Origin: Piscicola geometra
Lineage: Eukaryota > Annelida > Clitellata > Hirudinida > Piscicolidae
Direction: 5' to 3'
NCBI GenBank assembly: GCA_943735955.1
Contig: OX030962.1
Span: 3,321,239 to 3,385,238 of the forward strand
Length of the DNA: 64,000 nt
Position numbers and translations under genes: made by a program. Shown here piece after piece: positions 12,060-25,400 of the stretch (positions within the stretch are counted from its first letter, which is position 1; every line of letters begins with the position of its first letter). The notes beneath the pieces were generated by a model. That model searched no databases and was not told the origin of the DNA. It was given only the letters and a program-made list of their open reading frames with translations.

Positions 12060-12215
12060 CAAACAAATATTTTTTAAAGGATTTAATTCATGTTTTAAAG
12101 TATTTAATTAATGTTTTAAAGGATTTAATTCATGTTTTAAAGGATTTAATTCATGTTTAAAAGGATTTAATTCATGTTTTAAAGGATTTAATTCATGTTT
12201 TAAAAAAAGTGTAAC
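12060..12215. repeat. 22-bp tandem repeat inside the 874-bp element
   Basis: About six or seven units of TTTTAAAGGATTTAATTCATG lie in direct orientation with single-base variants. They sit in the interior of the palindrome-ended element and probably expanded after its insertion or are part of its body. Confidence 0.85.
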
Positions 12216-13344
12216 TCGTTTTTTTAAATTATTTATTTATTAATTATATTTATAATGAGTAAAATAACAAAAAATTAGATGATTAAAATATAAATAAAAG
12301 ATAAATTCAATTATTAGAGTAATTTTTGATAATTTAATTATTATAAATATTTTATTTATTTAGTGTTAGGTTAAGGTTAAGTTTAGTTTACGAAAATTCA
12401 ATGATTATTAAGATTCATAAAAAAATATTTAACAAATACTAAATTTATTCTTTTTATTTTACGAAAATTCACTAAATATTAATAAATAAGAAAAAAAGAT
12501 TGTTAAAAGTATCTCGCTAAAATCTGGACGCAGGATAACACCAACCGCGCGGCTACGCTATCCTGCGACAATATTGTCGCAGGATAACACCAAGCCAACT
12601 GAGCAATCAACTGGAAATTAAAAATTAAAATTCAGAGTATTAATTTATGAAATCAAAATAATTTAACTGACCATTTTGAATTTATCTGACAAGTTTTCAT
12701 CATCACCCATTTGTTCTAATCTACCTAATGTTTTGACTCGCCATAACAACTTCAAATGTAATGTTGGAGATTTTGACATTGACAATGCAATGGTGGCTTC
12801 GTTATACATTTCTATTGCATTTAATACTTATTTCAAGTACGGAGTATCGATAAAATTAGAGATTTTTATGCTTAGGAGTTAGATGAAAAATAATTGTTAA
12901 AGAATCCAATCCCAATAACTTTTATTCCCGTTTTTTCCCGTTCCCGATTTAAAAGTTGATTCTCGTTCCCGTTTTCCCTGTTCCCAATTTGAATTTTTAT
13001 TTCCGTTCCCGTCCCGAAAACCTATTTCTGGTTTCAAACTTTTCCCGTCCCGCGGGTCGACACTAGAGGTCGGACATGGACGATTTCTCAAATTGAGCAC
13101 TAATGCACAGTTTGCAAGAACCCACTGGCTACCTACTTCACAAGGCAGATGAGCTCTGCAGATGAAGAACAGACTGTTAGAACGAATCTTCAATACATGA
13201 CTGTGTTTATGAAGAAGTGCCAAGGCCTCAATTTGAACACCAGTGCACAGCTTGCAAGCACCCACTGGCTACTTACTTCACAAGGCAAATGAGCTCTGCA
13301 GATGAAGGACAGACTGTCAGAACGAATTTTCTACACATTACTGT

Positions 13345-13492
13345 TTATGTCTATTATCTATTGAAAACTGACGTATATCATTATTTACTTTTCGTGCGGA
13401 TCTGAAGACATATCTGTTTAACAAATTCATTTACCAGCGCTCTTGAATTTGAGGAAAGAGCGCTATAGAAATTGATTTGATTGATTGATTGA
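13345..13492 (+). mobile_element. Internally deleted LINE-1 (L2-like) copy with TGAT tail
   Basis: The sequence TCTATTATCTATTGAAAACTG matches the RT-coding region of the LINE at 17596-20225 (complement of about 18395-18415). It then jumps directly to that element's 3' untranslated region (ATTATTTACTTTTCG, GAAGACATATCTG, GAGCGCTATAGAAATTGATT) and ends in a TGATTGATTGATTGA tail. The internal deletion is clear, so this is a dead or non-autonomous derivative in the plus orientation. Confidence 0.75.
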
Positions 13493-13639
13493 AATATCGG
13501 TTCACTTTTTGCAAGCAGACAAATTTACATTTTTATAAAAAAACCATTCATATTGTGCTACTTATTTTGTATGGGCGATATTCATAGGGGGGTTCTGAGG
13601 TCCATTTCAATATCGACCCTTTCAATTTGTTAATGAATT

Positions 13640-13706
13640 TCAAAAGGCGCTTTTGTTCGCTTAGTAAAGGGCGCTATATAAATTATTAGTGATTGATTGA
13701 TTGATT
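13640..13706 (+). mobile_element. LINE (L2-like) 3' tail fragment
   Basis: A short segment with GGCGCTTTTGTTCGCTTAG, AGGGCGCTATATAAATTATT and a TGATTGATTGATTGATT tail. The paired GCGCT motifs can form a stem and are shared with the other LINE 3' ends here. It is a severely 5'-truncated insertion into hAT copy B. Confidence 0.7.
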
Positions 13707-14069
13707 CGAACATTAACTAAAGTTGTGGTTAAATCAAACTACAAGATTCATATCGCATAACTGCCAAAAAGAAATGCTGAAGCTTTTAGCTCATTCTATC
13801 GTTAGAAACACTGTGTGCACTGTTAATGCCGAATCAAGCCAGTTTGGTGTTGTGGTTAACGGCACACAAGACTGCAATGGGTTAGAGCAGGAATTGATAT
13901 GCATTCGTTTTTTTGATGAAGCTCTGAATGTTAATGAACAGTTTATTGGTTTATTCAGCCCACCAGACACGACCAGACAAACATTATCTGCTGTAGTAAA
14001 AGATGTTCTGATCTGAATTATGCTACCTATAAAAAAACTAAGAGCTCAGACTTATGACAGCGCTGCTAA

Positions 14070-14425
14070 GGGGCCATCCATAAAAGACGTCCACAAATTT
14101 TTTGTTTTTTTTTACCTCCCCGTGTCCACTTTTGACTTAACCTCCCCTCCCCCCCTAGTTGTGGACGTCCAAAACATATAATTTACTGAACTTAAATCAA
14201 TGAATATTGTGGGGAAATTTACAACAATATAAAGAGTATGTGTTTACAAACATTTATTTAGAAATTCCTATTATTTTCAGAAAAAATTCTTAATGAAATA
14301 ATAACTGTTCAAAATAATTTTATTAAATCAGTGTACTAAAAATGTAATAAACAAATTATCCACCATCGTTCAATCAACAGAAAATTCTAATATTTAAGAA
14401 TTGTTATTTTAGATTTTAGTGTCTT
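14070..14425. mobile_element. Fragment with GGGGCCATCCATAAA terminus
   Basis: Sequence foreign to the surrounding hAT begins GGGGCCATCCATAAAAGACG and includes a C-rich block plus TTGTGGACGTCC. The starting motif resembles termini of widespread invertebrate DNA transposons, from memory. Only one end is recognisable, and the transposase and target duplication were not found. Confidence 0.4.
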
Positions 14426-14482
14426 ATCTGCTTTAACATTATGAAGTGGTACTTGTTAGCTTGGAATCATTTGCCTCCATTG

Positions 14483-16183
<1,701 letters not shown>

Positions 16184-17642
16184 CTCCATTGGTACTGCGG
16201 ATGAAACAGCTGTAAAAACTCAAGGTTTTTTTTCAACAGGGCATTACTGCACTGGCCCTCGAAGAGTTGTTTTGGTGTTTTCACTTCTGGAACAGTTAAA
16301 AAAGTCGTTGCAATCAGCAAGTGCCAAGGTCAGTGGAATGGATGCAGCGACGTATTCAGTTGTACAAGAAATGCGACGCCTACGATCAGATGAACAGTTT
16401 AACGCTATTTTTAGAGATGTCAACAGTATGGTTTTGGCATATGATCTCGAGCCGAATGCTGTACCTCGTGTGCGAAAGCCGCCACAAAAGTATTGTGGGC
16501 TGGGCCCAGCTTATGTAGCAACAACACCAGAGGAACATTATCGAGCAGCATATTACGCTGTGATAGACATTGCAATCATGCAACTCACAGAAAGGTTCAA
16601 TCGAGAGTCTCCCGGTGTTGCTAACTGGGGAAGTTAACCATGATATTTGCAAGCAGTATCGTGAGTTAATTGAAACTGGTTCACAGTTAACTATGTTTAA
16701 AGACCAGAACGAACTTTAGCACAAACGCAAAAAAATAATACAAGCTATGATCAAGGAAGTCAGACATCTGTTTCTTTAGGTTGAAAGATTGATCAGGTTG
16801 ATGCTTGTGTGTCCAACAACGTCATGTACTGCACAAATATTTTTGTGCTTTGCGGCGTCTTAAGACTTGATTGCGTACACCTATGACAGGGTCGGAGGAC
16901 AGGCAGAGAGGGTATTTTATGTTGTCTAAATATACACTGGGGGCCAAAAAAATTCCCCATTCTATATTTATTTATAACTTTGGAAAACTTAAATCGATTT
17001 TAAATTTCTTAAACTATTTAACTCAGAAATTAATGGAAAACAAGTTGTATAATGTTTATTCGGCTAGTTGTAATTGAATTTATAATAGATGAAAAATAAT
17101 AAAAAGGACTAAAATCGTTATTGTTTTTCTTCAAATCGCTCATCGTGGGAATAGAAAAGTATTTTTATTGTGTATCATTTTTAATGTTTGGTGATACAAA
17201 TATTAATAGTTGATACAAAAATAATTTGCACTATGGCAAACAATACTAAAGAGTATCACTTGTACTGTATTGGCCGATACCGGTTCTTTGATTCCAACCC
17301 TGGGGAGAACTCCCCCAAGATTTTCTGCAGATTGCCGCCTTTGATACATACTATAATTATTCTTAATGAAACGAAAACTGTTGATTCAACATCAGAACAG
17401 ATAAATTCATCACTGCTATCCCTGGAATCAGATTAATCGTTCAATTTTATTAGTGTAATTTAAATTTTTTAAAAGCTATTATTAATATATTAAGAATAGA
17501 AATTTAACTTTCGCAGAGTTTTCTACGGGGTTTGACAAATGAATCTTCAAAATCGACAAATGGCGATGTGAAAAGAAAAAGAACCAAAGAAACTTTTCAA
17601 TCAATCAATCAAATAGATTTCTATAGCGCTCTTTCTTCAAAT

Positions 17643-19157
17643 TCAAGAGCGCTCGTAAATAAATTTGTTAAACAGATATGTCTTCAGATCCTTACGAAAA
17701 GTAAATAATGATTTAGAAGTAGTTAAATAAGGAGGTAATGAGTTCCAAATATATGGACCTGCATAATGGAAAGAACGTTTAGCAAAAGAGTTATTAATGG
17801 AAGGGATGAAATAATGATTTTGAGTGGATGATCTTAAATTCCTTCTATGAGGGTGAGTTATTAATGATTTGAGGTATATTGGGGATACTGGAAAGTTTTT
17901 TAATTTAAACATAAAAACACAGATTTTAAATATAATCCTAAATTTGATAGGGAGCCAATGTAATAAGATGAGAGAGGGTGTAATGTGGTGATAAATAGGA
18001 GTACGGCTAACGACTCTAGCAGCATAATTAAATACTTTATTTAATGGTTTTAAAGTAGTTTCAGTTAAATTATAATAGAGTGAGTTACAATAGTCAATTC
18101 GAGATAAAACAAGTGCAGAGACTAACATCTTTAAAGAAGGGTCATCTAAGTAAGGTAATAATTGTCTGATGCGTCTGAGAGGAAAATAGCAAGATTTAGT
18201 GACTGATAGAATTTGGTTTGATAAGGTTAATTTTGAGTCGAAAATAAATCCTAAGCTACGAATATGATTAGATGGAACAATAGTATGAGTGGAGAAATTA
18301 CATGGGCCATTAATTAGTTTACCATTTTTATCAAAAAATATAAGTTCAAACTTTAGTGGATTCAATTTTAAAGACATTGAGCTAGACCAGTTTTCAATAG
18401 ATAATAGACATGAAGATATAGACGACATAACAGTATTATATGATGATGTATCGAAGCTGACATATAACTGCGAATCGTCAGCATAGGATAGGGAGTTGAG
18501 AGAATGAGAGGAAATGATAGAAGATAATTCAGAGACGTATAGAATAAAGAACAAAGGACCAAGAATAGAACCTTGAGAAACACCATATGAGTAAGTAGAT
18601 GGTGTAGAGTGATTTAAAGAAACATAAACAGATCTATTAGATAAATATGACTTAATCCATAAAAACGAGGAATCCTTAATATTGAACTTATTTTTTAGTA
18701 ATAGTAGTAATAAAGAGTGGTCTACAGTGTCAAAAGCGGCCGAATATTCTAAAAAAACAAGTACAGAACATTTTTTATTATCAAAGGCGTAAATAAGATC
18801 ATTATAGAGTTTTAAGAGGGATGATTCACAGTTATGACCTAAACGAAAACCAGATTGTGAATAAGGTATAAGGGAGTTAACATTTAAATATGAATAGATT
18901 TGTTGATAAACTACTTTTTCTATTATTTTAGATATGAATGTTAGATTGGAAATAGGTCTATAGTTAGAAATTTGAGTAGGGTCTAATGAATTATTTTTTA
19001 AAGTAGGTATGATAACAGAAGCTTTATATAAAGTCGGAAATTTAGATGTAGAGAGAGACAGATTAACAATGAAAAGAATTATAGGGTAAAAAATATTAGA
19101 CAATTCTTTAATCAAATAAGTTGGAATTATGTCAAGAGAACAGGTAGATGTAGACAT
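17643..19157 (-). pseudogene. LINE-1 reverse transcriptase segment
   Basis: A 504-codon frame of a non-LTR reverse transcriptase. Motifs in order are YRPISNLTFISKIIEKV (fingers), QSGFRLGHNCESSLL, motif A as FLEYSAAFDTVDH, VSQGSILGPLFFILYV (motif B), SYADDSQLYV (motif C) and the C-terminal HWLPIKFRI segment typical of L2/CR1 elements. The catalytic Asp of motif A is Glu in this copy, while the YADD pair is intact. The frame upstream continues without a stop to about 19293, where it is out of phase with the endonuclease frame. It is inferred to be inactive. Confidence 0.85.
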
Positions 19158-19293
19158 GGAATTAATAATTAAGGACAGGTCAGGTAGAGAAATTGAAGAA
19201 AAACTGACAAAATTAAATTCACTATTGTTAATATAATTATTAGGGCTAGGAATAGAGGTATTAGTGTTAAAATTAGACCTTATTGTTTCTACT

Positions 19294-20142
19294 TTACTTG
19301 TTTGATTGATTATTTGATTGATTGGTTATGTAATAATGATAATCTTGAGAAGAGAAAGATGAAGGAGGTAGAAGGTTTTTATTTAATAATTTAGAAAGTG
19401 ACTGCCAACGATTCTTTGAAAAAGAAGCGTTGACTATAGAAATTCTAAAATAATTACAGTGATTAGAGAATAATATAGATTTGTATTGGTTAAGAGAAGA
19501 CAAGTAAAGGTTATAATTAAAGGAAGAACTATGAGACCTAAACTTACGCTCGTGTCTACGTGCAACCCGTTTCAGAGTCGCACATTCACTGTCGAACCAC
19601 GGAGACCGTTTCGACAGCAAACGACATGAGCGCAAGTTTAAAGGTAAAATGATATCAAGAATTGAAGAAATAGAATCATTAAAACATGTAAAAAACTCAT
19701 CAACATCAGTGAAACCATTAAAACTAAAATATTTAAATAGTAGAGTAAATGTGTCCTTATTAAATTTTTTCCAGTTTCTGCTATACGTTTTGATAGTAGT
19801 ATTATTAAGGTTATTATTTAGATTATATTTGAAGTTAATTAGATAGTGATCAGAAGAGTGAAATTTGGTGGTAGATATATCAGATATTTTAGAAAGTGAA
19901 GAAGTTATTAAAAAATCAATAGTATTTCCAGATGAATGGGTTTGAGTAGATATATGCTGTGTTAAGTTGAAAGTATTGAGTATCTGGATGAATTTGGAAA
20001 CATAGGTATCAGTGGGTTTATTATAATGAAGGTTAAAGTCACCTAGGATGAAGAAAGGAGTAGATAGGGAAAAGACATATTCAGTTAGGTTAGAGAACTC
20101 ATCAATAAATTTAGAGATTGAGCCACTAGGAGGACGATACAT
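19294..20142 (-). pseudogene. LINE-1 APE endonuclease segment
   Basis: A 282-codon frame with the C-terminal half of an apurinic/apyrimidinic-type endonuclease. It shows MYRPPSGS, FFILGDFNLHY, the THSSGNTIDFLIT motif and the HSSDHYLINF catalytic His region. The upstream codons remain in frame for a short distance (FKFLKFIIIL) and then homology stops, so the N-terminal catalytic Glu is lost by 5' truncation. The frame ends at a TAA created by a frameshift. Removing one phase change would join it to the reverse transcriptase frame. Confidence 0.85.
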
Positions 20143-20355
20143 GAGAATAATAATGAACTTGAGAAATTTGAAGCTACATATTAGCTTTAAAGAAGGGTCA
20201 TTAAAAAATGGAAAAATATTATTTAATTAAAAGTCAAATTAAATAAGATAATTTTATAATTACAATTTATAATTATTTTTTAAAGGTTAATGTACGATTT
20301 TTGGACTGCTATATTTTTTGTCAGTTAATAAATAGCGTCTCATACATAGATATAG

Positions 20356-20984
<629 letters not shown>

Positions 20985-21044
20985 GTAGTAGTAGTAGTAG
21001 TAGTATTTATAGTGCCTTTGTCTCGACACTTCAAATATTTTTCA

Positions 21045-22016
21045 TCATCTCACCCTTTCTCTCCTCTCCCTCTGTCTCCAGATTGCTCCCACACTTCTCA
21101 GCACCACTTCTTCCATCCTCCGATCCTCTTCCTGGTAACCAAAGACCCCTTCCATCGGGTCCTGTTTTCCACGCTCCCTTCTCCAAACCGTCAGCCATTC
21201 TTCTCTCCACTCTTCATACAACCCACACTCCAGCAAAACGTGCCTCTCATTCTCTTCCTTCCCACAAACACACTTCCTATCCTCCTTCTCATACTTCCAG
21301 CGCACAATTTCATTATTCCTTACCGTCAAGCTATCCCCCCTACACATCATCCTAACTTTTGCTCCATCTGAACCATCTACATATTTTTCCAACTTCCTGC
21401 TTTCTGACTTCTCTTCACGGTATCTTCTCAATCTTTCACTTTCCTGTATCTTATTCCCCCATTCCTCTCTTCCCTTTTGTTGGATCCTCTTCACCAGCTC
21501 CATTTCCCCCATTCCTCCGACCTCTCTTTCTGAAACGCCCATCATAAACACTCTTGCTCGTGCGCCTTTTCCTCCACGTACCATTCTGCTCATAACCTCC
21601 ACATCCAATTTTTTTCCTAAGTTGGCTACACCTCTCCACCATTTAGATTTCTTACCTATCTCCTCTACACATGCTCTACCTACTCTTCCTACTATATCTT
21701 TCCCCTCTAATGTCCTAATCATAAAGTCTGTCATGACCTTAGCCTCTCTTTCCCAGAATGTACTCCAGGCTGTTTCACCATGTACTACGACATTTCTTAC
21801 GCTAGTCTCTACCCCCCATATCCATCTCCCAAACTTAGTCTGCAAAACCTCTAACTTCTTTCTCTCCTTAGCTGACCAACCAACTGCTGCAACCCCATAC
21901 ATTATCTTTCCTACAACCAAGCTTTTCCATGCCTCCCTGCCCATGATAAAACGACTTCCCGATCTTTTTGCTCCATATTTTACCATGCCGGTTAGGCTTC
22001 CAACGTTTCTCATCAT
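21045..22016 (-). pseudogene. LINE-2 ORF2 C-terminal domain
   Basis: A 323-codon frame following the polymerase domain. It includes the conserved WKSLVVGKIMYGVAAVGW segment and, near its C-terminus, the Cys-His motif CVCGKEENERHVLLEC (C-x-C-x8-H-x4-C), which is characteristic of R1-, I- and Tad-like ORF2 proteins. It is separated from the upstream RT frame by a frameshift in the poly-C/poly-T stretch near 22027-22050. Confidence 0.8.
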
Positions 22017-22173
22017 TTCACCAAATTGATGAACCCCCCCCCTTTTTTCCCCCTTTAAGCTTTAATCCTAAATACCTTACCTCATCACATTTTCTTATGG
22101 TCCTACCTTTAATTACCCATTCTTGACATCCTTCCATACCTGTATTACCAACCAGTTCTACAACTTTAGATTT

Positions 22174-22235
22174 CGAGCGCTCTTGAATTTGAAGAAAAAG
22201 CGCTATAGAAATCAATTTGATTGATTGATTGATTA
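22174..22235 (+). mobile_element. L2-like tail inserted in LINE-2
   Basis: GAGCGCTCTTGAATTTGAAG, AAAGCGCTATAGAAATCAATT and then four TGAT units. It is nearly identical to the 3' end of LINE-1 and interrupts the LINE-2 ORF2 between codons reading KLNKEN and KSKVVELVG, so it is younger than LINE-2. Confidence 0.8.
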
Positions 22236-24623
22236 ATTCTCTTTATTCAGTTTCATTCCATATTCCTCTAACACCTTCAGTACATCCTCTAACACTATTT
22301 TCATATTATCTTCATTTTCCGCCGTCACTAGGATGTCGTCAGCATAAAGCATTCCTCCAAACCTCCACTCTTTCCTACTATTTTCCCTACCCATTTGATT
22401 GTGTACTTTCATCACTACCCCGGCTCAATGGTTATCCAGGACCGCTGCCACATCCCTACTGTATAGATTGAAGAGGATTGGAGATAAAGGACAACCCTGT
22501 CTAACTCCACTTGTGCACGTAACCCATTCTGTCTCCAAGTCCCCCAACACAAATCTCACTTTGTTATTTTCATACACCTCCCTCAACACCCTTAAAATTC
22601 TTCCACCCATTTCCATTTTCTCTAACACTTCAAACAATTTACCTCTGTTCACCGTATCATATGCCTTTTCTAAGTCTAAGCCCGCTACCAATAGTCTTTC
22701 ACCTCTTGCCTTTGCAATTTCAACAACCCGCCCCAACATATAGAGGTTATCATCCCCACGCCTCCCTCTTCTAAACCCTCCCTGTGTTTCATTAATTATA
22801 CAATTACTTTCTGCCCATCTCTCCACTCGTTCTCCCAAAATAATCATCATTAGCTTATATAAAATGCTGCTAATTGCTACCGGTCGATAATTCTTAAATT
22901 TCCGTCTCTCCCCTCCTTTATGAATTAGGACGACCCGACTATACCTCATACTTTTCGGTACCTCACCTCCTTCTAATATTTTATTAAACCAATTTCTCAC
23001 CTCTTCTCTTCCTCTACATTTCAACGACTTCAACAACTCTCCAGTTACCCCCTCTTCATCCGCTGCTTTTCCTAGTTTAAGTTTTTTCAGTGCCCGTTCA
23101 AATTCATTCTTACTGATGCTTTCTTCATCCTCCATTTGGATACTTTCTTTTTCGATGTTCATCGTGGCTTCTCCCTCCGTATTTAGAAACTTTCCCCATG
23201 TGTTGAGTATGCACTCTCCCATCTCCTCTTTTCCTTTCCAAACACCCCCCTCTTCATCCACCAGATCCTCTACTTCCATAAATTTTTTCCCTTTCCCCAT
23301 AAACTTATTCAACTCTCTGAACATATTTTTCTTTTTTTCATTCCCTCTTCCCATGCATTCCATTCTTCTTCTATTCCACTCTGCTATTTTCTTCGAAACC
23401 ATTTCACTCGCTATCTGTTTTCGAAAGAGGTATTGCTCCCAAGCTTCTTTCGTCTTTGCTGCTCCTCTTCCAAGTTGCTTTTCTCTTCGCCTATGCTCCC
23501 TACTCCATTCTTTCCTTCTCTTCACGGCTTCTTCCACCTCCACATCCCACCAATCTATGTGATGGTGTCTTGGTTTTTCCACTTCGAATCTTCTTGCTAC
23601 TCTTCTAATCAACTCTTCTATATTCTCCCCTTTGTTTTTATTTATTTCTGTTTCAACCTCCCCACCCCAGAGTTCTAAACTCTTCTCCTTAATGATCCTT
23701 TTCTTCTTTCTTTTTCTTTGATCTTTATTCTTGTGCCACTTCATCTTTACCGCCACCATACAATGATCACTTTCCACTACATCCCCAAGCTCACCAACCC
23801 ACCCTTCTACCACTTCTTTCTTTCCTTTATCGTTTGTTAGTACCAAGTCTAACCCAAACTCTTTCTTGCCACATTTCCAAGTGGGAATGTTCATCCCTGG
23901 CCACTCACAATTCAAGATGCTCAGCTCTTCTTCTTCGACCATTTTCTTAACCATCAAACCGTTTGTGTTATCTACCCCATCCAATTCCATAAGATGTCCA
24001 TTGAAATCCCCTCCTACCACCAGTCTATCTCCTGTCTTTTTTGCTTCCTTTGCCAACATAGCTATGCACGAAATTCTTCTTTTATTTGCAGCCTTATCCA
24101 CCCCCTCGCATCTTTGATACACCACACACACCACCAGACCTGTTTCTCCGTTCATCCTCAACACCAGCAAATCTTCTTCTTGGTATTTGTTCACTACCTC
24201 TGCTTTCAATTCCTTCTTCACTAAAAACCCCACTCCACCACATTTCCCTTCTTCCATTTTCCTCCCCACACCAAACCATTCTAAAAAGCCTTGTCCATCC
24301 ACCATCTGATCCTCGTTTAGGTTTGTCTCGCATAGTCCACAGATATCTATATCATTATTTCTTATGAATTCAACTGCTTCTCGTTGTTTCCCTATATTTC
24401 TCAGTTTCCTTGCATTCTTGAAGACCACTTTGATTTCTCCTCTCCCTTCTCTACCTCCCCTTATGGAACTTAATTCTTTTCTTCCACCTCCACTTCGTCT
24501 CCCTTTTTTCCATAGTTGTCCTCTTCTACATTCTTTCTTCGGCCCACATTCTTCAACTCTATTGCTCTTTTTTCTATCAACGCTCTCTTCAGTTGTTCTA
24601 TCTTCTTCTGTCTTTTCTCCCAT
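22233..24623 (-). pseudogene. LINE-2 ORF2 endonuclease and reverse transcriptase
   Basis: A 732-codon frame to 22425, then after an in-frame TGA another 60 codons to 22233. The endonuclease shows VVFKNARKL, LCETNL, VVGGDFNGH, FGLDLVLTND and VESDHCMV. The reverse transcriptase shows FKNYRPVAISSILYKLM, ETQGGFRRGRRGDDN, motif A LDLEKAYDTVNR, motif B SGVRQGCPLSPILFNLY, and motif C YADD (after the stop). Catalytic residues look intact, so apart from the nonsense codon and later breaks this was a competent protein. The annotated start overlaps ORF1 by about 150 nt and the true start may be downstream. Confidence 0.85.
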
Positions 24624-25344
24624 TGTTTTCTTCTTTCCTCCTCTCTCCCTTCCAAAGGGAGATCCATTTCTAAAAAAACTCTTTTGTATCTCTCATCCTT
24701 CTTTAGCAGCATCTTCCTTCCCATTACCCTCCATTTATCTGCCTCTGACCTAAACTCAACTATCACAGGCCTGCACCTACCTTCCATGCCCTCTTTCTCT
24801 CTCATTCTCTCCACCAACACTGGCTCTATTGCCTCCTGAGTAATGACTCTGATTATCTCTTTCACCTTGACATCATCCCCTTCTCCTTCTTTCTTCAACC
24901 CGAACATAATTATTCTCTTCTTCCTTGTCTCCTCCTTCTGACTTTTCACTACCTCCGTCTTCACCTCTTTCATCAGGTTGCTTCTCAGCTCCTCTTCTAC
25001 CTGCGATCTTTGTCTCTCATTATCTTATTCACTTCTTCCCTCAAATTTTTTTTCAACACATCTGCATACTTAATTTTTTTTTCTTCTTCATTTTTTTGGT
25101 TTTCTTTTACTTCCAGCTCCATACTTCTCACCTTGCTTTCCGCCTCTATCGTTCTTTTTTTCAACTTCACATTTTCTCTCTTCACCTCTTCGATCACCTT
25201 CACCATACACATTCCACACTGGAAACTTCTTTCATCCTTCGCTCTCTCCTTCCTCACCCTCAGTGCCTGCCATGCCTCACATTCCTCCCCTTCGCATTGG
25301 ATGAAGATCTTTTCAAACCCCTCCCACTTTTTCTCTTTATCCAT
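24470..25344 (-). pseudogene. LINE-2 ORF1 (zinc finger, coiled coil, RRM-like), one frameshift
   Basis: Two frames (25344 to 24997 and 24973 to 24470) that join if one base is restored near 24985. The upstream frame has a Cys-x4-Cys-x2-Trp and FQCGMC pattern like a PHD or FYVE-type zinc finger, then a Lys/Glu-rich coiled coil (EEVKRENVKLKKRTIEAESK). The downstream frame has KRIIMFGLKKEG and PVIVEFRSEADKWRVMGRK, the two halves of an RRM-like fold seen in LINE ORF1 proteins. It probably binds element RNA. Inactive as it stands. Confidence 0.75.
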
Positions 25345-25400
25345 TTTTTTCCTCTACTTCCCATTTTTTTCCAATTCTGTTATAAAAATTAACTTTTAAC

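Larger units (their letters stand above)
11722..12595. mobile_element. 874-bp element with palindromic ends and a 9-bp target duplication
   Basis: The element lies inside the inverted hAT copy 3. It is flanked by CAACTGAGC at 11713-11721 and 12596-12604, a perfect 9-bp duplication (8 bp if one base is chance). Each end carries a 24-bp palindrome made of TCCTGCGACAAT plus its reverse complement (11732-11755 and 12560-12583). Long inverted repeats continue inward through TAGCGTAACCGCGCGGTTGGTG and a second ATCCTGCGTCCAG block. The interior has a tRNA-like stretch (11985-12050) and a 22-bp tandem repeat (12070-12205). There is no coding capacity. Mutator-like or hAT-like mobilisation would fit the duplication length; the superfamily is not decided. 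Confidence 0.75.
11516..13066 (-). mobile_element. TAGAGGTCGGAC-family hAT, inverted truncated copy 3
   Basis: Read on the minus strand this matches the left two thirds of the elements at 1599-3182 and 38085-39691: the GGGAACGGGA array (13060 to 12915), the segment with TGTCAAAATCTCCAACATTAC, then GCTCAGTTGATCATTTCGAC, and the CAGCCAGACC block near 11560. It lacks the dimerisation exon and the right end. It is interrupted at 11722-12595 by another element. Immediately after it, at 13070-13091, stands a 22-bp fragment of a right terminus (TAGAGGTCGGACATGGACG), so the locus is rearranged. Confidence 0.75.
17596..20225 (-). mobile_element. L2/CR1-like LINE, 5'-truncated and broken (LINE-1 of window)
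   Basis: Non-LTR retrotransposon on the minus strand. From its 5' side it has the second half of an APE-type endonuclease (20142 to 19294), a reverse transcriptase (19157 to 17643), and a short 3' UTR with GAGCGCTCTTGAATTTGAAG, AGCGCTATAGAAATC and an (ATTG/TGAT)n tail at 17596. One frameshift separates the two frames near 19297, within a TGATTGATT-rich stretch. The endonuclease N-terminus and any ORF1 are missing. A (TA)n tract lies just upstream of the truncated end. Several tail-only fragments in the window have the same 3' end. Confidence 0.9.
20985..25400 (-). mobile_element. Two-ORF LINE with R1/I-type C-terminal CCHC, broken (LINE-2 of window)
   Basis: A minus-strand non-LTR retrotransposon with unusual purine-rich coding sense and base use unlike its neighbours. 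Order: ORF1 (25344 to 24470, one frameshift), ORF2 endonuclease and reverse transcriptase (24623 to 22233, one in-frame TGA at 22422-22424), an inserted L2 tail (about 22174-22235), the rest of the RT thumb (22173 to 22030), a frameshift in a C-run near 22027-22040, and the C-terminal domain (22016 to 21045). The 3' UTR ends in an (ACT)n tail at about 20985-21003 after the motif CACTATAAAT. The clade was not settled. Confidence 0.88.

Noticed and set aside
21622..24839. Ser/Pro/Leu-rich plus-strand frames
   Set aside because: Antisense shadows of LINE-2, whose coding strand is purine-rich.
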